Numbered from the stretch's first letter, positions 8,272-18,119 are shown. The stretch: 64,000 nucleotides of DNA from Microbacterium sufflavum (GCF_023101165.1 NZ_CP078076.1:372001-436000), one strand, 5' to 3'. Translations and numbers: made by a program. Notes: a model not told the origin generated them from the letters alone.

Positions 8272-9957
8272 GTGGACACCGACGTTCTGCGCAGCACCGC
8301 CCCCGCTTCCCGGCCCGTCCCCCCGACGGACGAGGGCTGGTGGCGCACCGCGGTGATCTACCAGATCTACGTGCGCAGCTTCGCCGACGGGAACGGCGAC
8401 GGCATCGGCGACCTCGCCGGCGTCCGCTCCCGCCTCGGGTATCTGAAGAGCCTCGGCGTGGACGCCCTCTGGTTCACCCCCTGGTACCGCAGCCCCCTCG
8501 CCGACGGCGGCTACGACGTGCAGGACTACCGTGCCATCGACCCGCGCTTCGGCACCCTGGAGGAGGCCGAGCTGCTGATCGCCGAGGCACTGGAGCTCGG
8601 CATCCGCACCATCGTCGACATCGTGCCCAACCACATCTCCGACCGCCACGAGTGGTTCCGGCAGGCACTGGCCGCCGGCCCCGGCAGCCCGGAGCGGGAA
8701 CGGTTCTGGTTCCACCCCGGTCGCGGCGCCGACGGCTCCGGCATCCCCACCAACTGGGTGTCGAGCTTCCAGGGCGAGACCTGGACGCGCACGCGCAACG
8801 CCGACGGCACACCGGGCGAGTGGTACCTGCACCTGTTCACGCCGCAGCAGCCCGACCTCAACTGGAACCACCCCGACGTGCGCCGTGAGCACGAGGAGGT
8901 GCTGCGCTTCTGGTTCGACCGCGGCGTCGCCGGTGTGCGCATCGACTCCGCCGCCCTGCCGGCGAAGGACCCCGCGCTGCCCGACCTGCCCGCAGGCTCC
9001 GCCCCCGCGGAAAACCACCCGCACATCGACCGCGACGAGCTGCACGACATCTACCGCGAGTGGCGGGCCGTGGCCGACGACTACGCCGGAGAGCGCGTGC
9101 TCGTCGGCGAGGTGTGGCTCGACGACGCCGAGCGCTTCGCGCGGTACCTGCGACCCGGCGAGATGCACACGGCGTTCAACTTCGGGTTCATGACCCAGCC
9201 GTGGGACGCCGCGGCCATGCGCGCCTCCATCACCCGCACCCTCGCCGAGCACGCACCGGTCGGCGCCCCCGCCACCTGGGTGCTGTCGAACCACGACGTC
9301 ACGCGTCCCGTCACCCGCTACGGGCAGGCCGACTCGTCGTTCGCATTCGAGCGCAAGCGCTTCGGCACCGCGACCGACACCGCGCGCGGGCTCCGGCGAG
9401 CGCGCGCCGCAGCCCTCCTCGTGGCGGCGCTGCCCGGCAGCCTGTACGTGTACCAGGGCGACGAGCTGGGGCTGCCCGAGGTGGAGCTGCCGCTCGACGC
9501 GATCGAAGACCCGATGCACTTCCGGTCGCACGGCGTCGACCCCGGCCGCGACGGGTGCCGGGTGCCGCTGCCGTGGGCGGGCGACGCGAGCCCGTACGGG
9601 TTCGGCGGCGCCCCGTGGCTGCCGCAGCCCGCCGACTGGGCCGGGCTCACGGTCGACGCGCAGGAACTCGACCCCGCGTCCACCCTGCACCTCTACCGCG
9701 CGGCCATCCGGCTGCGCCGCGAAGTGCACGACCTGGCGAACGGCGAGCTGTCGTGGCTCGAGCTCGGATCCGACGTGCTCGCGTTCCGCCGCGGCGACGA
9801 CACCGTCAGCATCACCAACCTCGGTGCGACGCCGATCCCGCTCCCCGCCCACCACGCGGTGCTGCTGTCCAGCACGCCGCTCGACGGCACCCTGCCGGCC
9901 GACGCCACCGCGTGGCTCACGTTGCGCCCGGCGCGCACCGGTCGCGCGCCCCACTGA
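8272..9957 (+). CDS. GH13 alpha-glucosidase (oligo-1,6-glucosidase-like)
   Basis: This cytoplasmic 561-residue family 13 glycoside hydrolase probably splits glucose from imported alpha-glucosides. The (beta/alpha)8 domain starts at WWRTAVIYQIYVRSF. Conserved regions are DIVPNH, GVRIDSAAL (nucleophile Asp about 225), VGEVW (acid/base Glu about 280) and SNHDVTR (stabilising Asp about 342). A small beta C-domain with FRRGDDTVSITNLG follows. ATG 8260 lacks a ribosome site, whereas GAGGAG at 8262-8267 precedes GTG 8272, which is therefore preferred. No signal peptide is seen. It heads an operon with a sugar-binding lipoprotein and two permeases. Substrate specificity within GH13 is not resolved. 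Confidence 0.93.
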   Translation: MDTDVLRSTAPASRPVPPTDEGWWRTAVIYQIYVRSFADGNGDGIGDLAGVRSRLGYLKSLGVDALWFTPWYRSPLADGGYDVQDYRAIDPRFGTLEEAELLIAEALELGIRTIVDIVPNHISDRHEWFRQALAAGPGSPERERFWFHPGRGADGSGIPTNWVSSFQGETWTRTRNADGTPGEWYLHLFTPQQPDLNWNHPDVRREHEEVLRFWFDRGVAGVRIDSAALPAKDPALPDLPAGSAPAENHPHIDRDELHDIYREWRAVADDYAGERVLVGEVWLDDAERFARYLRPGEMHTAFNFGFMTQPWDAAAMRASITRTLAEHAPVGAPATWVLSNHDVTRPVTRYGQADSSFAFERKRFGTATDTARGLRRARAAALLVAALPGSLYVYQGDELGLPEVELPLDAIEDPMHFRSHGVDPGRDGCRVPLPWAGDASPYGFGGAPWLPQPADWAGLTVDAQELDPASTLHLYRAAIRLRREVHDLANGELSWLELGSDVLAFRRGDDTVSITNLGATPIPLPAHHAVLLSSTPLDGTLPADATAWLTLRPARTGRAPH

Positions 9958-9996
9958 CCCGCACCACCCGATCCGCATCACATGGAAGGACAGACG

Positions 9997-11367
9997 ATGA
10001 AGTCACCGAAGAAGGCCCTGGTCGCTGGGATCGCCGTGCTCGCCACGGCGGGCGCACTGGCCGGATGCTCCGCGAACGACACCGGTTCCGGCTCCGACGG
10101 CAGGCTCGAGCTGCGCGTCGCGACGTTCCCGCCCGGCGCCGACGCCGCCGCGTACGACGCGTTCGCCGCCCAGGAGAAGCAGTTCGAGAAGGAGCACCCC
10201 GACATCGACATCATCGGTGTCGAGTACGAGTGGGAGGGCCCGACGTTCGCCGTGCAGCTCGCGGGCGGCAGCCTCCCCGATGTGTTCACCGTGCCGTTCA
10301 CCGACTCCAAGACGCTGCTGGAGAACGGCCAGCTCATGGACGTGACCGACGCGATCGACGAGCTCGGGTACACCGACAAGTTCAACCCGATCATCCTCGA
10401 GGGCGTCACGGGCGACGACGGCAAGATCTACGGCTTCCCCCGCCAGGCATACGCCGCCGCGCTGCACTACAACCGCGACCTGTTCGAGCAGGCCGGCCTC
10501 GACCCCGACGACCCGCCGCAGACGTGGGACGAGATCCGCGAGGCCGCCAAGGCCATCACCGACGCCACCGGTAAGGCCGGCTACGCGCAGATGGCGATCA
10601 ACAACACCGGCGGCTGGCAGCTCACCTCGCAGACCGTTGCGCGCGGCGGCCGCACGCAGACCGACAACGGCGACGGCACCGCCGAGTCCACGATCGACAA
10701 CGACGCCACCAAGGCCGCCCTCCAGTTCCTCCACGACGTGAAGTGGGAGGACGGGTCGTTCGGCTCCAAGGTCGACCTCGACTGGGGCACCATCAACCAG
10801 GAGTTCGCCGCGGGCAACATCGGCATGTACACCTCGGGCTCCGACATCTACACCGCCCTCGTGCGCGACTTCGGCATGGACTCGGAGATCTACGGCATGA
10901 CGGTCGTGCCGATGGAGGGCGACGACCCCGGCACGCTCGGCGGCGGCGACATCGCGGTGATCAGCCCCACGGTCGACGACGCCACCAAGGACGCCGCTGT
11001 CACCTGGATCGACTGGTACTACATGCAGAAGCTGATGGACGAGGACGCGGCCGTGCAGGACGCGAAGACCCTCGACGAGTCGGGGCAGGCCGTTGGTACC
11101 CCGCTGCTGCCGGTGCTCAGCCGTGAGCTGTACGACGAGTCGCAGGTGTGGATCGCGGACTACATCAACGTTCCGGTCGACCAGATGAAGCCGTTCAGCG
11201 ACCGCATCTGGGAACAGACGCCCGTGGGCGAGCCGAAGGTGAAGACCCAGGAGGTCTACGCGCTGCTCGACGCGGTGGTGCAGACCGTGCTCACCCAGCA
11301 GGACGCCGACATCGACGCCCTGCTCGCCCAGGCGCAGACCGACGCCCAGGCGAAGCTCGACGAGTAA
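9997..11367 (+). CDS. CUT1 ABC transporter sugar-binding lipoprotein (system 1)
   Basis: This extracytoplasmic solute-binding lipoprotein of the CUT1 (oligosaccharide) importer class has 456 residues. The N-terminus has a Lys-rich start, a hydrophobic core and the lipobox LAGC, so the mature protein is tethered through its first Cys. The body has typical SBP_bac_1 features: a first strand LRVATFPPG, AAQEKQFEKEHPDI, GGSLPDVFT and FAAGNIGMYTSGSD. GGAAGGA at 9984-9990 supports ATG 9997 over ATG 9982. It follows GH13 by 39 bases and is followed at once by two permease genes; no ATPase gene is present. The ligand is unknown, most likely an alpha-glucoside. Confidence 0.9.
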   Translation: MKSPKKALVAGIAVLATAGALAGCSANDTGSGSDGRLELRVATFPPGADAAAYDAFAAQEKQFEKEHPDIDIIGVEYEWEGPTFAVQLAGGSLPDVFTVPFTDSKTLLENGQLMDVTDAIDELGYTDKFNPIILEGVTGDDGKIYGFPRQAYAAALHYNRDLFEQAGLDPDDPPQTWDEIREAAKAITDATGKAGYAQMAINNTGGWQLTSQTVARGGRTQTDNGDGTAESTIDNDATKAALQFLHDVKWEDGSFGSKVDLDWGTINQEFAAGNIGMYTSGSDIYTALVRDFGMDSEIYGMTVVPMEGDDPGTLGGGDIAVISPTVDDATKDAAVTWIDWYYMQKLMDEDAAVQDAKTLDESGQAVGTPLLPVLSRELYDESQVWIADYINVPVDQMKPFSDRIWEQTPVGEPKVKTQEVYALLDAVVQTVLTQQDADIDALLAQAQTDAQAKLDE

Positions 11368-11373
11368 CGCTCC

Positions 11374-12339
11374 ATGACGATGACGCTCCCCGAGCAGCGG
11401 GCGGCGGCGGACACCCCTCCGCCGCCCGCTGTGCGCCCGACCCGTCGCCGCTCGCCGCTCACGTGGCTGCGCGGCGGCGGGCTCGCGAACCTCGTGTTCG
11501 TGCTGCCGATGCTGTTCGTGTTCGTGTTCTTCTCGTGGTCGCCGATCGTGCAGTCCGTGATCATGAGCCTGCAGAAGACGAACCTGATCGTCTCCGAGTG
11601 GGTCGGGTTCGACAACTACCTCGCGGTGATCGGCGACCCGGAGCTCGGGCGCGCCGTGCTCAACACGCTCTGGTTCGCGGTGCTCGCGCTGCTGTTCGGC
11701 TTCCCGCTGCCGCTGCTGATGGCGGTGCTGATGAGCGAGGTGCGCCGCGGCAAGGGCATCTACTCCGCCCTCGCCTACCTCCCTGTCGTGATCCCGCCCG
11801 TCGTCGCGGTGCTGCTGTGGAAGTTCTTCTACAGCGCCGACCCGTCCGGCGTGTTCAACACCGTGCTCGGGTGGGTGGGCATCCCGCCGCAGCCGTGGAT
11901 CCAGGACGCGGTGCAGGCGATGCCGTCTCTCGTGCTGGAGGCCACCTGGGCCGGGGCCGGCGGATCGATCATCATCTACCTGGCCGCGCTGCTCGGCGTG
12001 CCGCCTGAGCTGTACGACGCGGCAGAGGTCGACGGTGCCGGCATCGCGAAGAAGGTGTGGCACGTCACGCTGCCGCAGCTGCGCGGCATCCTCTTCATCA
12101 TGCTGATCCTGCAGGTGATCGCCACCGCGCAGGTGTTCCTCGAGCCGTTCCTGTTCACGGGCGGCGGGCCGGCGGGCGCGACCAAGACCGTGCTCCTCTA
12201 CATCTACGACAAGGCGTTCCGGAACAGCCTGGGCGGCGACTACGGCGAGGCCACAGCGGTCTCGGTGCTGCTGGCGATCGTGCTGGCCGTCCTGTCCTGG
12301 CTCTACTTCCGACTGACCGACCGCTGGAGCACGACGTGA
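11374..12339 (+). CDS. CUT1 ABC transporter permease, MalF-type (system 1)
   Basis: This 321-residue inner-membrane permease has six predicted spans and the ABC permease EAA loop, here YDAAEVDGAGIAKKVWHVTLP, which contacts the ATPase. The cytoplasmic N-terminus is Pro/Arg-rich. It starts 6 bases after the binding-protein stop, and its own stop overlaps the next gene's GTG (GTGA). This indicates translational coupling. It forms a heterodimer with the following permease. Confidence 0.92.
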   Translation: MTMTLPEQRAAADTPPPPAVRPTRRRSPLTWLRGGGLANLVFVLPMLFVFVFFSWSPIVQSVIMSLQKTNLIVSEWVGFDNYLAVIGDPELGRAVLNTLWFAVLALLFGFPLPLLMAVLMSEVRRGKGIYSALAYLPVVIPPVVAVLLWKFFYSADPSGVFNTVLGWVGIPPQPWIQDAVQAMPSLVLEATWAGAGGSIIIYLAALLGVPPELYDAAEVDGAGIAKKVWHVTLPQLRGILFIMLILQVIATAQVFLEPFLFTGGGPAGATKTVLLYIYDKAFRNSLGGDYGEATAVSVLLAIVLAVLSWLYFRLTDRWSTT

Positions 12340-13295
12340 GCCTCACCGCCCGCCTCACCACCCGCCTATCCTCCCGCGCCGCGGAACGAGCGGCCGCCCG
12401 AGCCGCCGACGCCGTGGGCGACCGCACCGTGATCTCCGCCTCCGAGCGTCGGCGCCCCGGCATCCGCGTCGGCCTCACCCTCACGCACGTGTTCCTCGCG
12501 GTGGGTCTCGTGGTGGCCGGTCTCGGGCCGATCCTGTGGCTCGCGAAGTCCGCCGTGACCCCCACCCAGGACACCCTGCAGCAGCCGTTCGCGCTGTGGC
12601 CGAACGGCATCGACTGGGCGAACCTGGAGACCGCGTGGAACGACATCCACATCGACCAGTACTTCCTGAACACGGTGGTGATCGCGCTCGGCGCGTGGTT
12701 CGTGCAGCTGTTCGTCGCGACCACGGCCGGGTACGCACTGTCGGTGCTGCGACCCCGCTACGCGCCGATCCTGAACGCGCTCGTGCTGGCGACGCTGTTC
12801 ATCCCCGGGATCGTGCTGCTGGTGCCGCTGTACCTGACGATCGTGAACCCGCCGCTGCCCGGCGACGTGAACCTGCTCAACAACTACCTCGCGGTGTGGC
12901 TGCCGATGGGGGCGAACGCGTTCAACATCCTGCTGGTGAAGCGCTTCTTCGACTCGCTGCCGCGCGAGGTGTTCGAGGCGGCACGCACCGACGGCGCCGG
13001 GCCGTTCCGGCTGTTCTGGTCGATCGTGCTGCCGATGTCGAAGCCCATCCTCGGCGTGGTGTCGGTGTTCGCGATCATCGCGGCGTGGAAGGACTACCTG
13101 TGGCCGATGCTGGTGCTGCCCGACCCCGCGGTGCAGCCGCTGTCGGTGCGGCTCCCGGCGGTGCAGTCGCAGACCGAGCTCGACGTGTTCCTCGCGGCCC
13201 TCGCGATCGCGACGCTCATCCCGATCGCGATGTTCCTGCTGTTCCAGTCGGTGTTCCTGCGCTCGGCGGGACTGGGCGGCGCGGTCAAGGGCTGA
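12336..13295 (+). CDS. CUT1 ABC transporter permease, MalG-type (system 1)
   Basis: This 319-residue partner permease begins at a GTG that overlaps the preceding stop by four bases. It has an extended Arg/Ala-rich cytoplasmic N-terminus of about 45 residues, six membrane spans and the EAA-type loop FEAARTDGAGPFRLFWSIVL. A MalG-like end, VFLRSAGLGGAVKG, closes it. Together with the MalF-like subunit it forms the channel of system 1. It is the last gene of the operon; a short gap leads to a convergent membrane-protein gene. Confidence 0.92.
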   Translation: MSLTARLTTRLSSRAAERAAARAADAVGDRTVISASERRRPGIRVGLTLTHVFLAVGLVVAGLGPILWLAKSAVTPTQDTLQQPFALWPNGIDWANLETAWNDIHIDQYFLNTVVIALGAWFVQLFVATTAGYALSVLRPRYAPILNALVLATLFIPGIVLLVPLYLTIVNPPLPGDVNLLNNYLAVWLPMGANAFNILLVKRFFDSLPREVFEAARTDGAGPFRLFWSIVLPMSKPILGVVSVFAIIAAWKDYLWPMLVLPDPAVQPLSVRLPAVQSQTELDVFLAALAIATLIPIAMFLLFQSVFLRSAGLGGAVKG

Positions 13296-13331
13296 CCGCG
13301 CCCCCGACGGGGCCGGCGCCGCGACCGTCGC

Positions 13332-13859
13332 TCAGTGGCCGTGTGCGAGCTGCTGCACGACCACGACGAGAGCGCCGAGCCCCACGAGGATCCCCATCGC
13401 GATCAGCTGCTTCCACCCGCTCAGGCCCGTGCGGCGGACCGCGACGTAGCCGATGACTCCCAGGATCGCCAGGTACACCACCGACGCGATGGTGAGCGCG
13501 GTCTGCAGCTCGATCCAGTCGAGCACCGCCGCCAGCAGGACGAGCAGCGGGATCGCGGCAGAGCCGATGGCGGTGCCGGTGAGCCGGAGCAGCTCCGTCA
13601 GCTCGGCCCCGCGCGGGAAGCGGCCGTGGGTCGCGAGGTGCGCGATCAGGTCGGCCGCGAACCCGGCGAGGGCGATCGCCACGATGCCGACCAGCAGGGT
13701 GACCGTGGCCCGCGCGGCGCTGGTGTGCTCCGCGTTCGCGTTCTGCACGAGCACGATGGCGAGCCCGGTGAAGGTGGCGTACACGCGTTCCTTGAGCGCG
13801 GCCCGCTCGACGGCCTCGTCGCGCGGCGGCCGAGAGGGGGCGGGTTCCGGCGAGCTCAT
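13332..13859 (-). CDS. Hypothetical four- to five-span membrane protein
   Basis: This 175-residue protein has a charged N-terminal tail (Pro/Arg/Glu-rich), a segment ERVYATFTGLAIVLVQNAN, and then about four hydrophobic spans. I do not recognise a named family, although similar small integral membrane proteins are common in actinobacteria. ATG 13859 is followed by a normal coding pattern. The gene sits between two sugar-transport operons but is oriented against the first and is separated from the ROK gene by 30 bases, so it may be the last gene of the minus-strand operon. No function is assigned. Confidence 0.7.
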   Translation of the reverse strand: MSSPEPAPSRPPRDEAVERAALKERVYATFTGLAIVLVQNANAEHTSAARATVTLLVGIVAIALAGFAADLIAHLATHGRFPRGAELTELLRLTGTAIGSAAIPLLVLLAAVLDWIELQTALTIASVVYLAILGVIGYVAVRRTGLSGWKQLIAMGILVGLGALVVVVQQLAHGH

Positions 13860-13889
13860 GTGCGGGATGCTACCAACACGGGACGGCGT

Positions 13890-15047
13890 TCAGGCGGCCT
13901 GGGTGGCCAGACCTCCGGCGATCACCTCGATCACGCACGCGGCGGCTCCCCTCGCCCAGTCGTCGAACCGGTGCGGGCGCAACTGGATGTCGCACTCGCT
14001 CGCGGCGCCGAAGGCGTGCTCCGAGAAGGCGGTGCGGAGGGCGTTGGCGTACAGGTCGTACTCCGTCACGTTCTCCCCGGCGATCACCACGGTCTCCGGT
14101 CCGACCAGGTTGACGAGCGCGGCCAGGGCGGAGCCGATCACCTCCCCCGCCTGCTCGAACGCGCGGCGCGCCACCGGGTCTCCGTCATGCGCGAGGGCGA
14201 ACGCGTCCTCCGTCGTGATGGACGGGTCGTCGTGCCCCGCACGCACGAGCTCGAGCACGGCCGGGGTCGACGCGACCGCCTCCACGCAGCCGCGGCGGCC
14301 GCAGCTGCACACCGCGTCGCGCGGACCGAGCGGCAGGTGACCGATCTCGCCGGCGACCCCGTGCGCGCCCTCCACCACCTTGCCGTGCAGGTAGATGCCG
14401 CAACCGATGCCCGTGCCGATCGTGATGACCGCGAACGAGCTGGCGTCGCGCGCCGACCCGAACAGCAGTTCGGTGACCGTGAGCGCCCGCACGTCGTTCT
14501 CGAGCAGGGCCGGGATGCCGGTGGCCGTCTCCAGCGCCTCGGCGAGCGCGACCCCCTTCCACCCGAGCAGCGGGGAGTCGCGCACCATGCCGCCCTCGCG
14601 GTCGACATCGCCGGACACCGCGACGCCCAGTCCGTCGATCGGGGTGGGCGAGGAATCGCGGAGCCGGTCGACGACGCTCGTCGCCGCGGCGATCACATCG
14701 TCGACCGCGGTGCTCGCGTTGTGCTCCTCGGTGCGCGCGAGCACGTTCGCCGCGAGATCGGTCAGCACGCCGTAGGTGCGCTCGGCGGTGATCTTGATCC
14801 CGATGATGTGCGCACGGTCGCGCGCCACGGCGAGCGGGCTGATCGGGCGGCCGACCACCGGGGTGGAGCGCAGCTCGTCGTCTTCCACCACGAAACCGGC
14901 GGTGATGAGCGGCGTGACGGCCTTCGTCACCGCGGCCTGGGAGAGGCCGGTGGCGCGGGAGATGTCCACGCGGCCGATCGGTCCGTGGGTGAGGATGCGC
15001 CGGAACACCGTGACGGAGGCGGGCGAGGAGACCGGTATGCGATTCAC
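13890..15047 (-). CDS. ROK-family transcriptional regulator
   Basis: This 385-residue sugar-sensing regulator has an N-terminal winged HTH (GRVDISRATGLSQAAVTKAV, about residues 25-44) and a C-terminal ROK domain. The ROK zinc motif is present as CSCGRRGCVEA, with the preceding GEIGHLPL segment and an ATPase-like core TIGTGIGCGIYL. The position where sugar kinases of the family carry DxGxT reads GIKITAER, so kinase activity is unlikely. It is the fifth gene of the GH97-SBP-permease-permease-ROK operon, starting 3 bases after the permease stop. It probably regulates that operon. Confidence 0.9.
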   Translation of the reverse strand: MNRIPVSSPASVTVFRRILTHGPIGRVDISRATGLSQAAVTKAVTPLITAGFVVEDDELRSTPVVGRPISPLAVARDRAHIIGIKITAERTYGVLTDLAANVLARTEEHNASTAVDDVIAAATSVVDRLRDSSPTPIDGLGVAVSGDVDREGGMVRDSPLLGWKGVALAEALETATGIPALLENDVRALTVTELLFGSARDASSFAVITIGTGIGCGIYLHGKVVEGAHGVAGEIGHLPLGPRDAVCSCGRRGCVEAVASTPAVLELVRAGHDDPSITTEDAFALAHDGDPVARRAFEQAGEVIGSALAALVNLVGPETVVIAGENVTEYDLYANALRTAFSEHAFGAASECDIQLRPHRFDDWARGAAACVIEVIAGGLATQAA

Positions 15048-15050
15048 GTT

Positions 15051-15938
15051 TCAGCCTTTCAGTCCGCTCGAGGCGATTCCGGCGAAGAACTGCCGTTGCA
15101 GTGCGATGAATATCACGACGAGCGGGAGCGACGCCACCAACGACCCCGCCATGAGTGTGGGGTAGTCGGTTCCATACTGCCCCTGAAGGTTCGCCAGACC
15201 GACAGGCAGGGTCATCGTGTCCGGGGACGACGTGACGATCAGGGGCCAGAGCAGGTCGTTCCACGAGTACAGCGACGTGAGCACCGCGAGGGCCGCGACC
15301 GTCGGCCCCACCATCGGCAGCATGATGCGCCAGAAGATCTGGAGGGCGTTGGCGCCGTCCAGGCGCGCGGCCTCCTCGTAGTCGGCGGGGAGCGCGAGGA
15401 ACGCCTGCCGCAGCAGGAACGTGCCGAACGCCGAGAACACGCCGGGGATCGCGATCGCGGGCACCGTGTTGAGCAGGCCGAGCGTCTTCATCAGGTCGAA
15501 CTGGGCGATGAGGAACAGCTGGCTGGGCGCCATGAGCATCACCAGGAACAGCACGAACAGCACGTCGCGGCCGGGGAAGCGGAACCGTGCGAAACCGTAG
15601 GCCGCGAGCGTGCAGACCACCAGCTGTCCCGCGACCCGGAGGATCAGGGCGAGGGCCGACACCCCGAGCATGCTCCCGAACGGGACGGTGGCGAAGAAGC
15701 GCTCGAAGGCGCCGAAGTCGAGCTCGTCGGGGAGGAACACGGGCGGCACGGCGCGCGACTCCGACACGGTCTTGAACGCGGTGAGGATCTGCCACGCGAA
15801 CGGGAACACCATCACGGCCGCGCACACCCCCAGGATCAGGTGCAGCGGCCACTGCGACCGGCGGCGAGCGCGCACCCGGGGCGCGGGCGGGCGCTGCACC
15901 TCGGGGTCGGCGAGGACGAGCGTGGCCGTGTCAGCCAT
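15051..15938 (-). CDS. CUT1 ABC transporter permease, MalG-type (system 2)
   Basis: This 295-residue permease has six spans, the EAA-loop YEEAARLDGANALQIFWRIMLP and a MalG-like end FFAGIASSGLKG. Its start overlaps the upstream permease gene by 8 bases. It pairs with the next gene to form the channel of the second importer. The N-terminal 30 residues are Arg-rich and cytoplasmic. Confidence 0.92.
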   Translation of the reverse strand: MADTATLVLADPEVQRPPAPRVRARRRSQWPLHLILGVCAAVMVFPFAWQILTAFKTVSESRAVPPVFLPDELDFGAFERFFATVPFGSMLGVSALALILRVAGQLVVCTLAAYGFARFRFPGRDVLFVLFLVMLMAPSQLFLIAQFDLMKTLGLLNTVPAIAIPGVFSAFGTFLLRQAFLALPADYEEAARLDGANALQIFWRIMLPMVGPTVAALAVLTSLYSWNDLLWPLIVTSSPDTMTLPVGLANLQGQYGTDYPTLMAGSLVASLPLVVIFIALQRQFFAGIASSGLKG

Positions 15939-16869
15939 AGAACACCGCCTTCCGCTGCAGCCGGAACTGCACGGCCGTGACCAGCATGATGAGCAGCAGC
16001 AGCACGATCGCGATCGCCGAGCCGTAGCCGCGGTCGAAGCGCACGAAGGTCTGCTGGAAGAAGTAGTAGACGATGGTCTGCGAGGCGGTCTCGGCCTGCG
16101 ACCCGCGGATCAGCATCACGTAGATGAGGTCGAACATCTGCAGCGACGAGATGACCGAGAGCACCGAGACGAAGAAGATGCTGGGCGACAGCAGCGGCAG
16201 CGTCACCGCGAAGAACTGTCGGACCGGTCCTGCGCCGTCGAGCGCCGATGCCTCCAGCAGCTCGGGCGGCACGCCCTGGAGTCCGGCCCCGAGGATGATG
16301 ATGCTCGTGCCCAGGCTCATCCAGATGCCGACGATCGAGACCGCGAAGATCGCGACGCTCGGGTCGGCGACCCAGCTCGGCCCGTCGATGCCGACCACCC
16401 CGAGCGCCTGGTTGAGCAGGCCGAACTCGCCGTTGAAGATGTAGCGCCAGACCATGCCGACCGCGACCGGGAGCGTGACGATGGGGAGGAAGAAGAGCAC
16501 CCGGTAGACGTTCTTGCCGCGGCGGACGGCGTGGATGAGCGTGGCGATCACGATGCTGATCGGGATGCCGAGCAGCACGATCGCGGTGTAGATCGCGCTG
16601 TTGCGCAGCGCGTTCCAGAACTGCGGGTCGGCGACCAGGGCCGCGTAGTTGTCGATGCCCGTGAAAGTCTCGCCGCCGAACGGCTTCGTCTCGGTGAAGC
16701 TGAGGTACACCGTGGTCAGCAGCGGGAGGATGTACAGCGCGAGCAGACCGACGAGCGCCGGTGCGATGAACGCGAGCCCGGGCAGCCCGGAGACGCGCGC
16801 GCGCCGGCGGGCGATGGTCGTGCGGGCGGAGCGCCCCGCGGCGCTCCGCCCTGTCGTGTGAGAGGTCAT
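15931..16869 (-). CDS. CUT1 ABC transporter permease, MalF-type (system 2)
   Basis: This 312-residue permease has six spans and the EAA-loop LLEASALDGAGPVRQFFAVTLP. The frame is open further upstream, but that part overlaps the binding-protein gene in another frame. ATG 16869 overlaps the binding-protein stop (ATGA) and is the natural coupled start. A typical MalF-like first periplasmic region (SFTETKPFGGETFTGIDNY) follows the first span. Confidence 0.92.
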   Translation of the reverse strand: MTSHTTGRSAAGRSARTTIARRRARVSGLPGLAFIAPALVGLLALYILPLLTTVYLSFTETKPFGGETFTGIDNYAALVADPQFWNALRNSAIYTAIVLLGIPISIVIATLIHAVRRGKNVYRVLFFLPIVTLPVAVGMVWRYIFNGEFGLLNQALGVVGIDGPSWVADPSVAIFAVSIVGIWMSLGTSIIILGAGLQGVPPELLEASALDGAGPVRQFFAVTLPLLSPSIFFVSVLSVISSLQMFDLIYVMLIRGSQAETASQTIVYYFFQQTFVRFDRGYGSAIAIVLLLLIMLVTAVQFRLQRKAVFYG

Positions 16870-18119
16870 CGTTCCTTCGCGAGCACGTCGTTCATGGCGG
16901 TCGCGAGCCGGTCGGCCACGTCCTCCACCGGTTCGGTGCCGTTCCAGGCGGCGGGGAGGTACTCGTCTTCGAGCGCGTTCCACGCCGCGGTGTCGGCCGA
17001 GACCGGGTAGACGACGCCGTCGGGAACCTGGTCGATGAACGCCTGGACGTTGAACTCGGGCATCGAGTCGACCCAGGCCTGCTGCGTCCCCTCGTATGCG
17101 GGGATGACCGCGCCGGTCGCGGCCTGGATCTCCGCTGCCTCCTTGCCACCGAGGAAGAGCAGGAACTTCTTCAGCTCCTCGGGGTGCTTCGTACCGGCGA
17201 AGCCGACGTTCTGGATGCCGTTGATCACGGTCGCCCGCTCGGCTCCCTGCGGCAGCACGGTCACGTCGACCGCGGCGCGCAGGTCGGCGTTCTCGTAGAA
17301 CCGCTGCGCGTAGAACGAGCCGCCGTAGTACATCGCGACGGAGCCGTTCTCGAACTGGGCGACGGCCTCAGTGTCGGCGAACTGTTCGAGCGTGGGCGAG
17401 ACCCCCGCCTTCTGCAGGTCGGTCCAGAAGCGCAGGCCCTCCTGCGTCTTCGGGTCGTCGTAGCCGGACTTCCCGTCGTCGATGATGTGACCGCCGGCCT
17501 GCGCGACCGTGTTGTAGAAGCCCTCCTGCCGGTTGAGCGGCGCGGCGATGCCGTACACGCCAGCGGCCGGGTCGGTGAGCTGCGCCGCGGCGGCGGAGAC
17601 GTCGTCCCAGGTCCACTGGTCGGTCGGGTAGGCGACCCCGGCGGCGTCGAACAGCGTCTTGTTGTACCAGAGGCCGACGGTGTCGAAGTCCTTCGGCAGG
17701 CCGTACAGCTCGTCATCGTAGGTGAACAGGTCGACCAGGGCCTCGGGGTAGACGCCGAGGTCGACCCCCGCGTCCTCGATCGCATCACCCAGCGGCAGGA
17801 GCTGGTCGTTCGCGGCGTACACCTGGAACCGGTCGCCCAGCATCCAGAACGCGTCGGGGGCGGTGCCGCCCTGAGCTCCGACCTGCAGCTTGGTCCAGTA
17901 CTCGGTCCACGGGTTGACCTGGAGGTCGACCGTGATGCCCGGGTTCTCCTTCTCGAAGGCGTCGACGAGCGCCTGCATCGTCTCGTCCTGGCTCCACACC
18001 CCGTAGGTGAGGGTGACGTCGCCCCCGGCGTCGTCACCGCCCGTCCCGGTGCTCGAACATCCGGTGAGCAGAGCGAGGGCGGCGACCGCCGCTACCCCGC
18101 CAGCAGTCCATCTGCGCAT
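16866..18119 (-). CDS. CUT1 ABC transporter sugar-binding lipoprotein (system 2)
   Basis: This 417-residue extracytoplasmic solute-binding lipoprotein has the lipobox LTGC after a hydrophobic signal. SBP_bac_1 landmarks are present: AFEKENPGITVDLQ, TAPDAFWMLGDRFQVYA, GLPKDFDTVGLWYNK and a long helical C-terminus. AGGAGG just upstream of ATG 18119 settles the start against the longer frame. It lies 45 bases after the cytoplasmic GH97 gene in the same direction, so import and hydrolysis are co-expressed. The ligand is probably an alpha-galactoside or alpha-glucoside, by context. Confidence 0.91.
   Translation of the reverse strand: MRRWTAGGVAAVAALALLTGCSSTGTGGDDAGGDVTLTYGVWSQDETMQALVDAFEKENPGITVDLQVNPWTEYWTKLQVGAQGGTAPDAFWMLGDRFQVYAANDQLLPLGDAIEDAGVDLGVYPEALVDLFTYDDELYGLPKDFDTVGLWYNKTLFDAAGVAYPTDQWTWDDVSAAAAQLTDPAAGVYGIAAPLNRQEGFYNTVAQAGGHIIDDGKSGYDDPKTQEGLRFWTDLQKAGVSPTLEQFADTEAVAQFENGSVAMYYGGSFYAQRFYENADLRAAVDVTVLPQGAERATVINGIQNVGFAGTKHPEELKKFLLFLGGKEAAEIQAATGAVIPAYEGTQQAWVDSMPEFNVQAFIDQVPDGVVYPVSADTAAWNALEDEYLPAAWNGTEPVEDVADRLATAMNDVLAKER

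Noticed and set aside
13335..15980. Very long plus-strand open frame across the ROK and permease genes
   Set aside because: It spans several well-supported genes in antisense, has no recognisable domains and a biased shadow composition.
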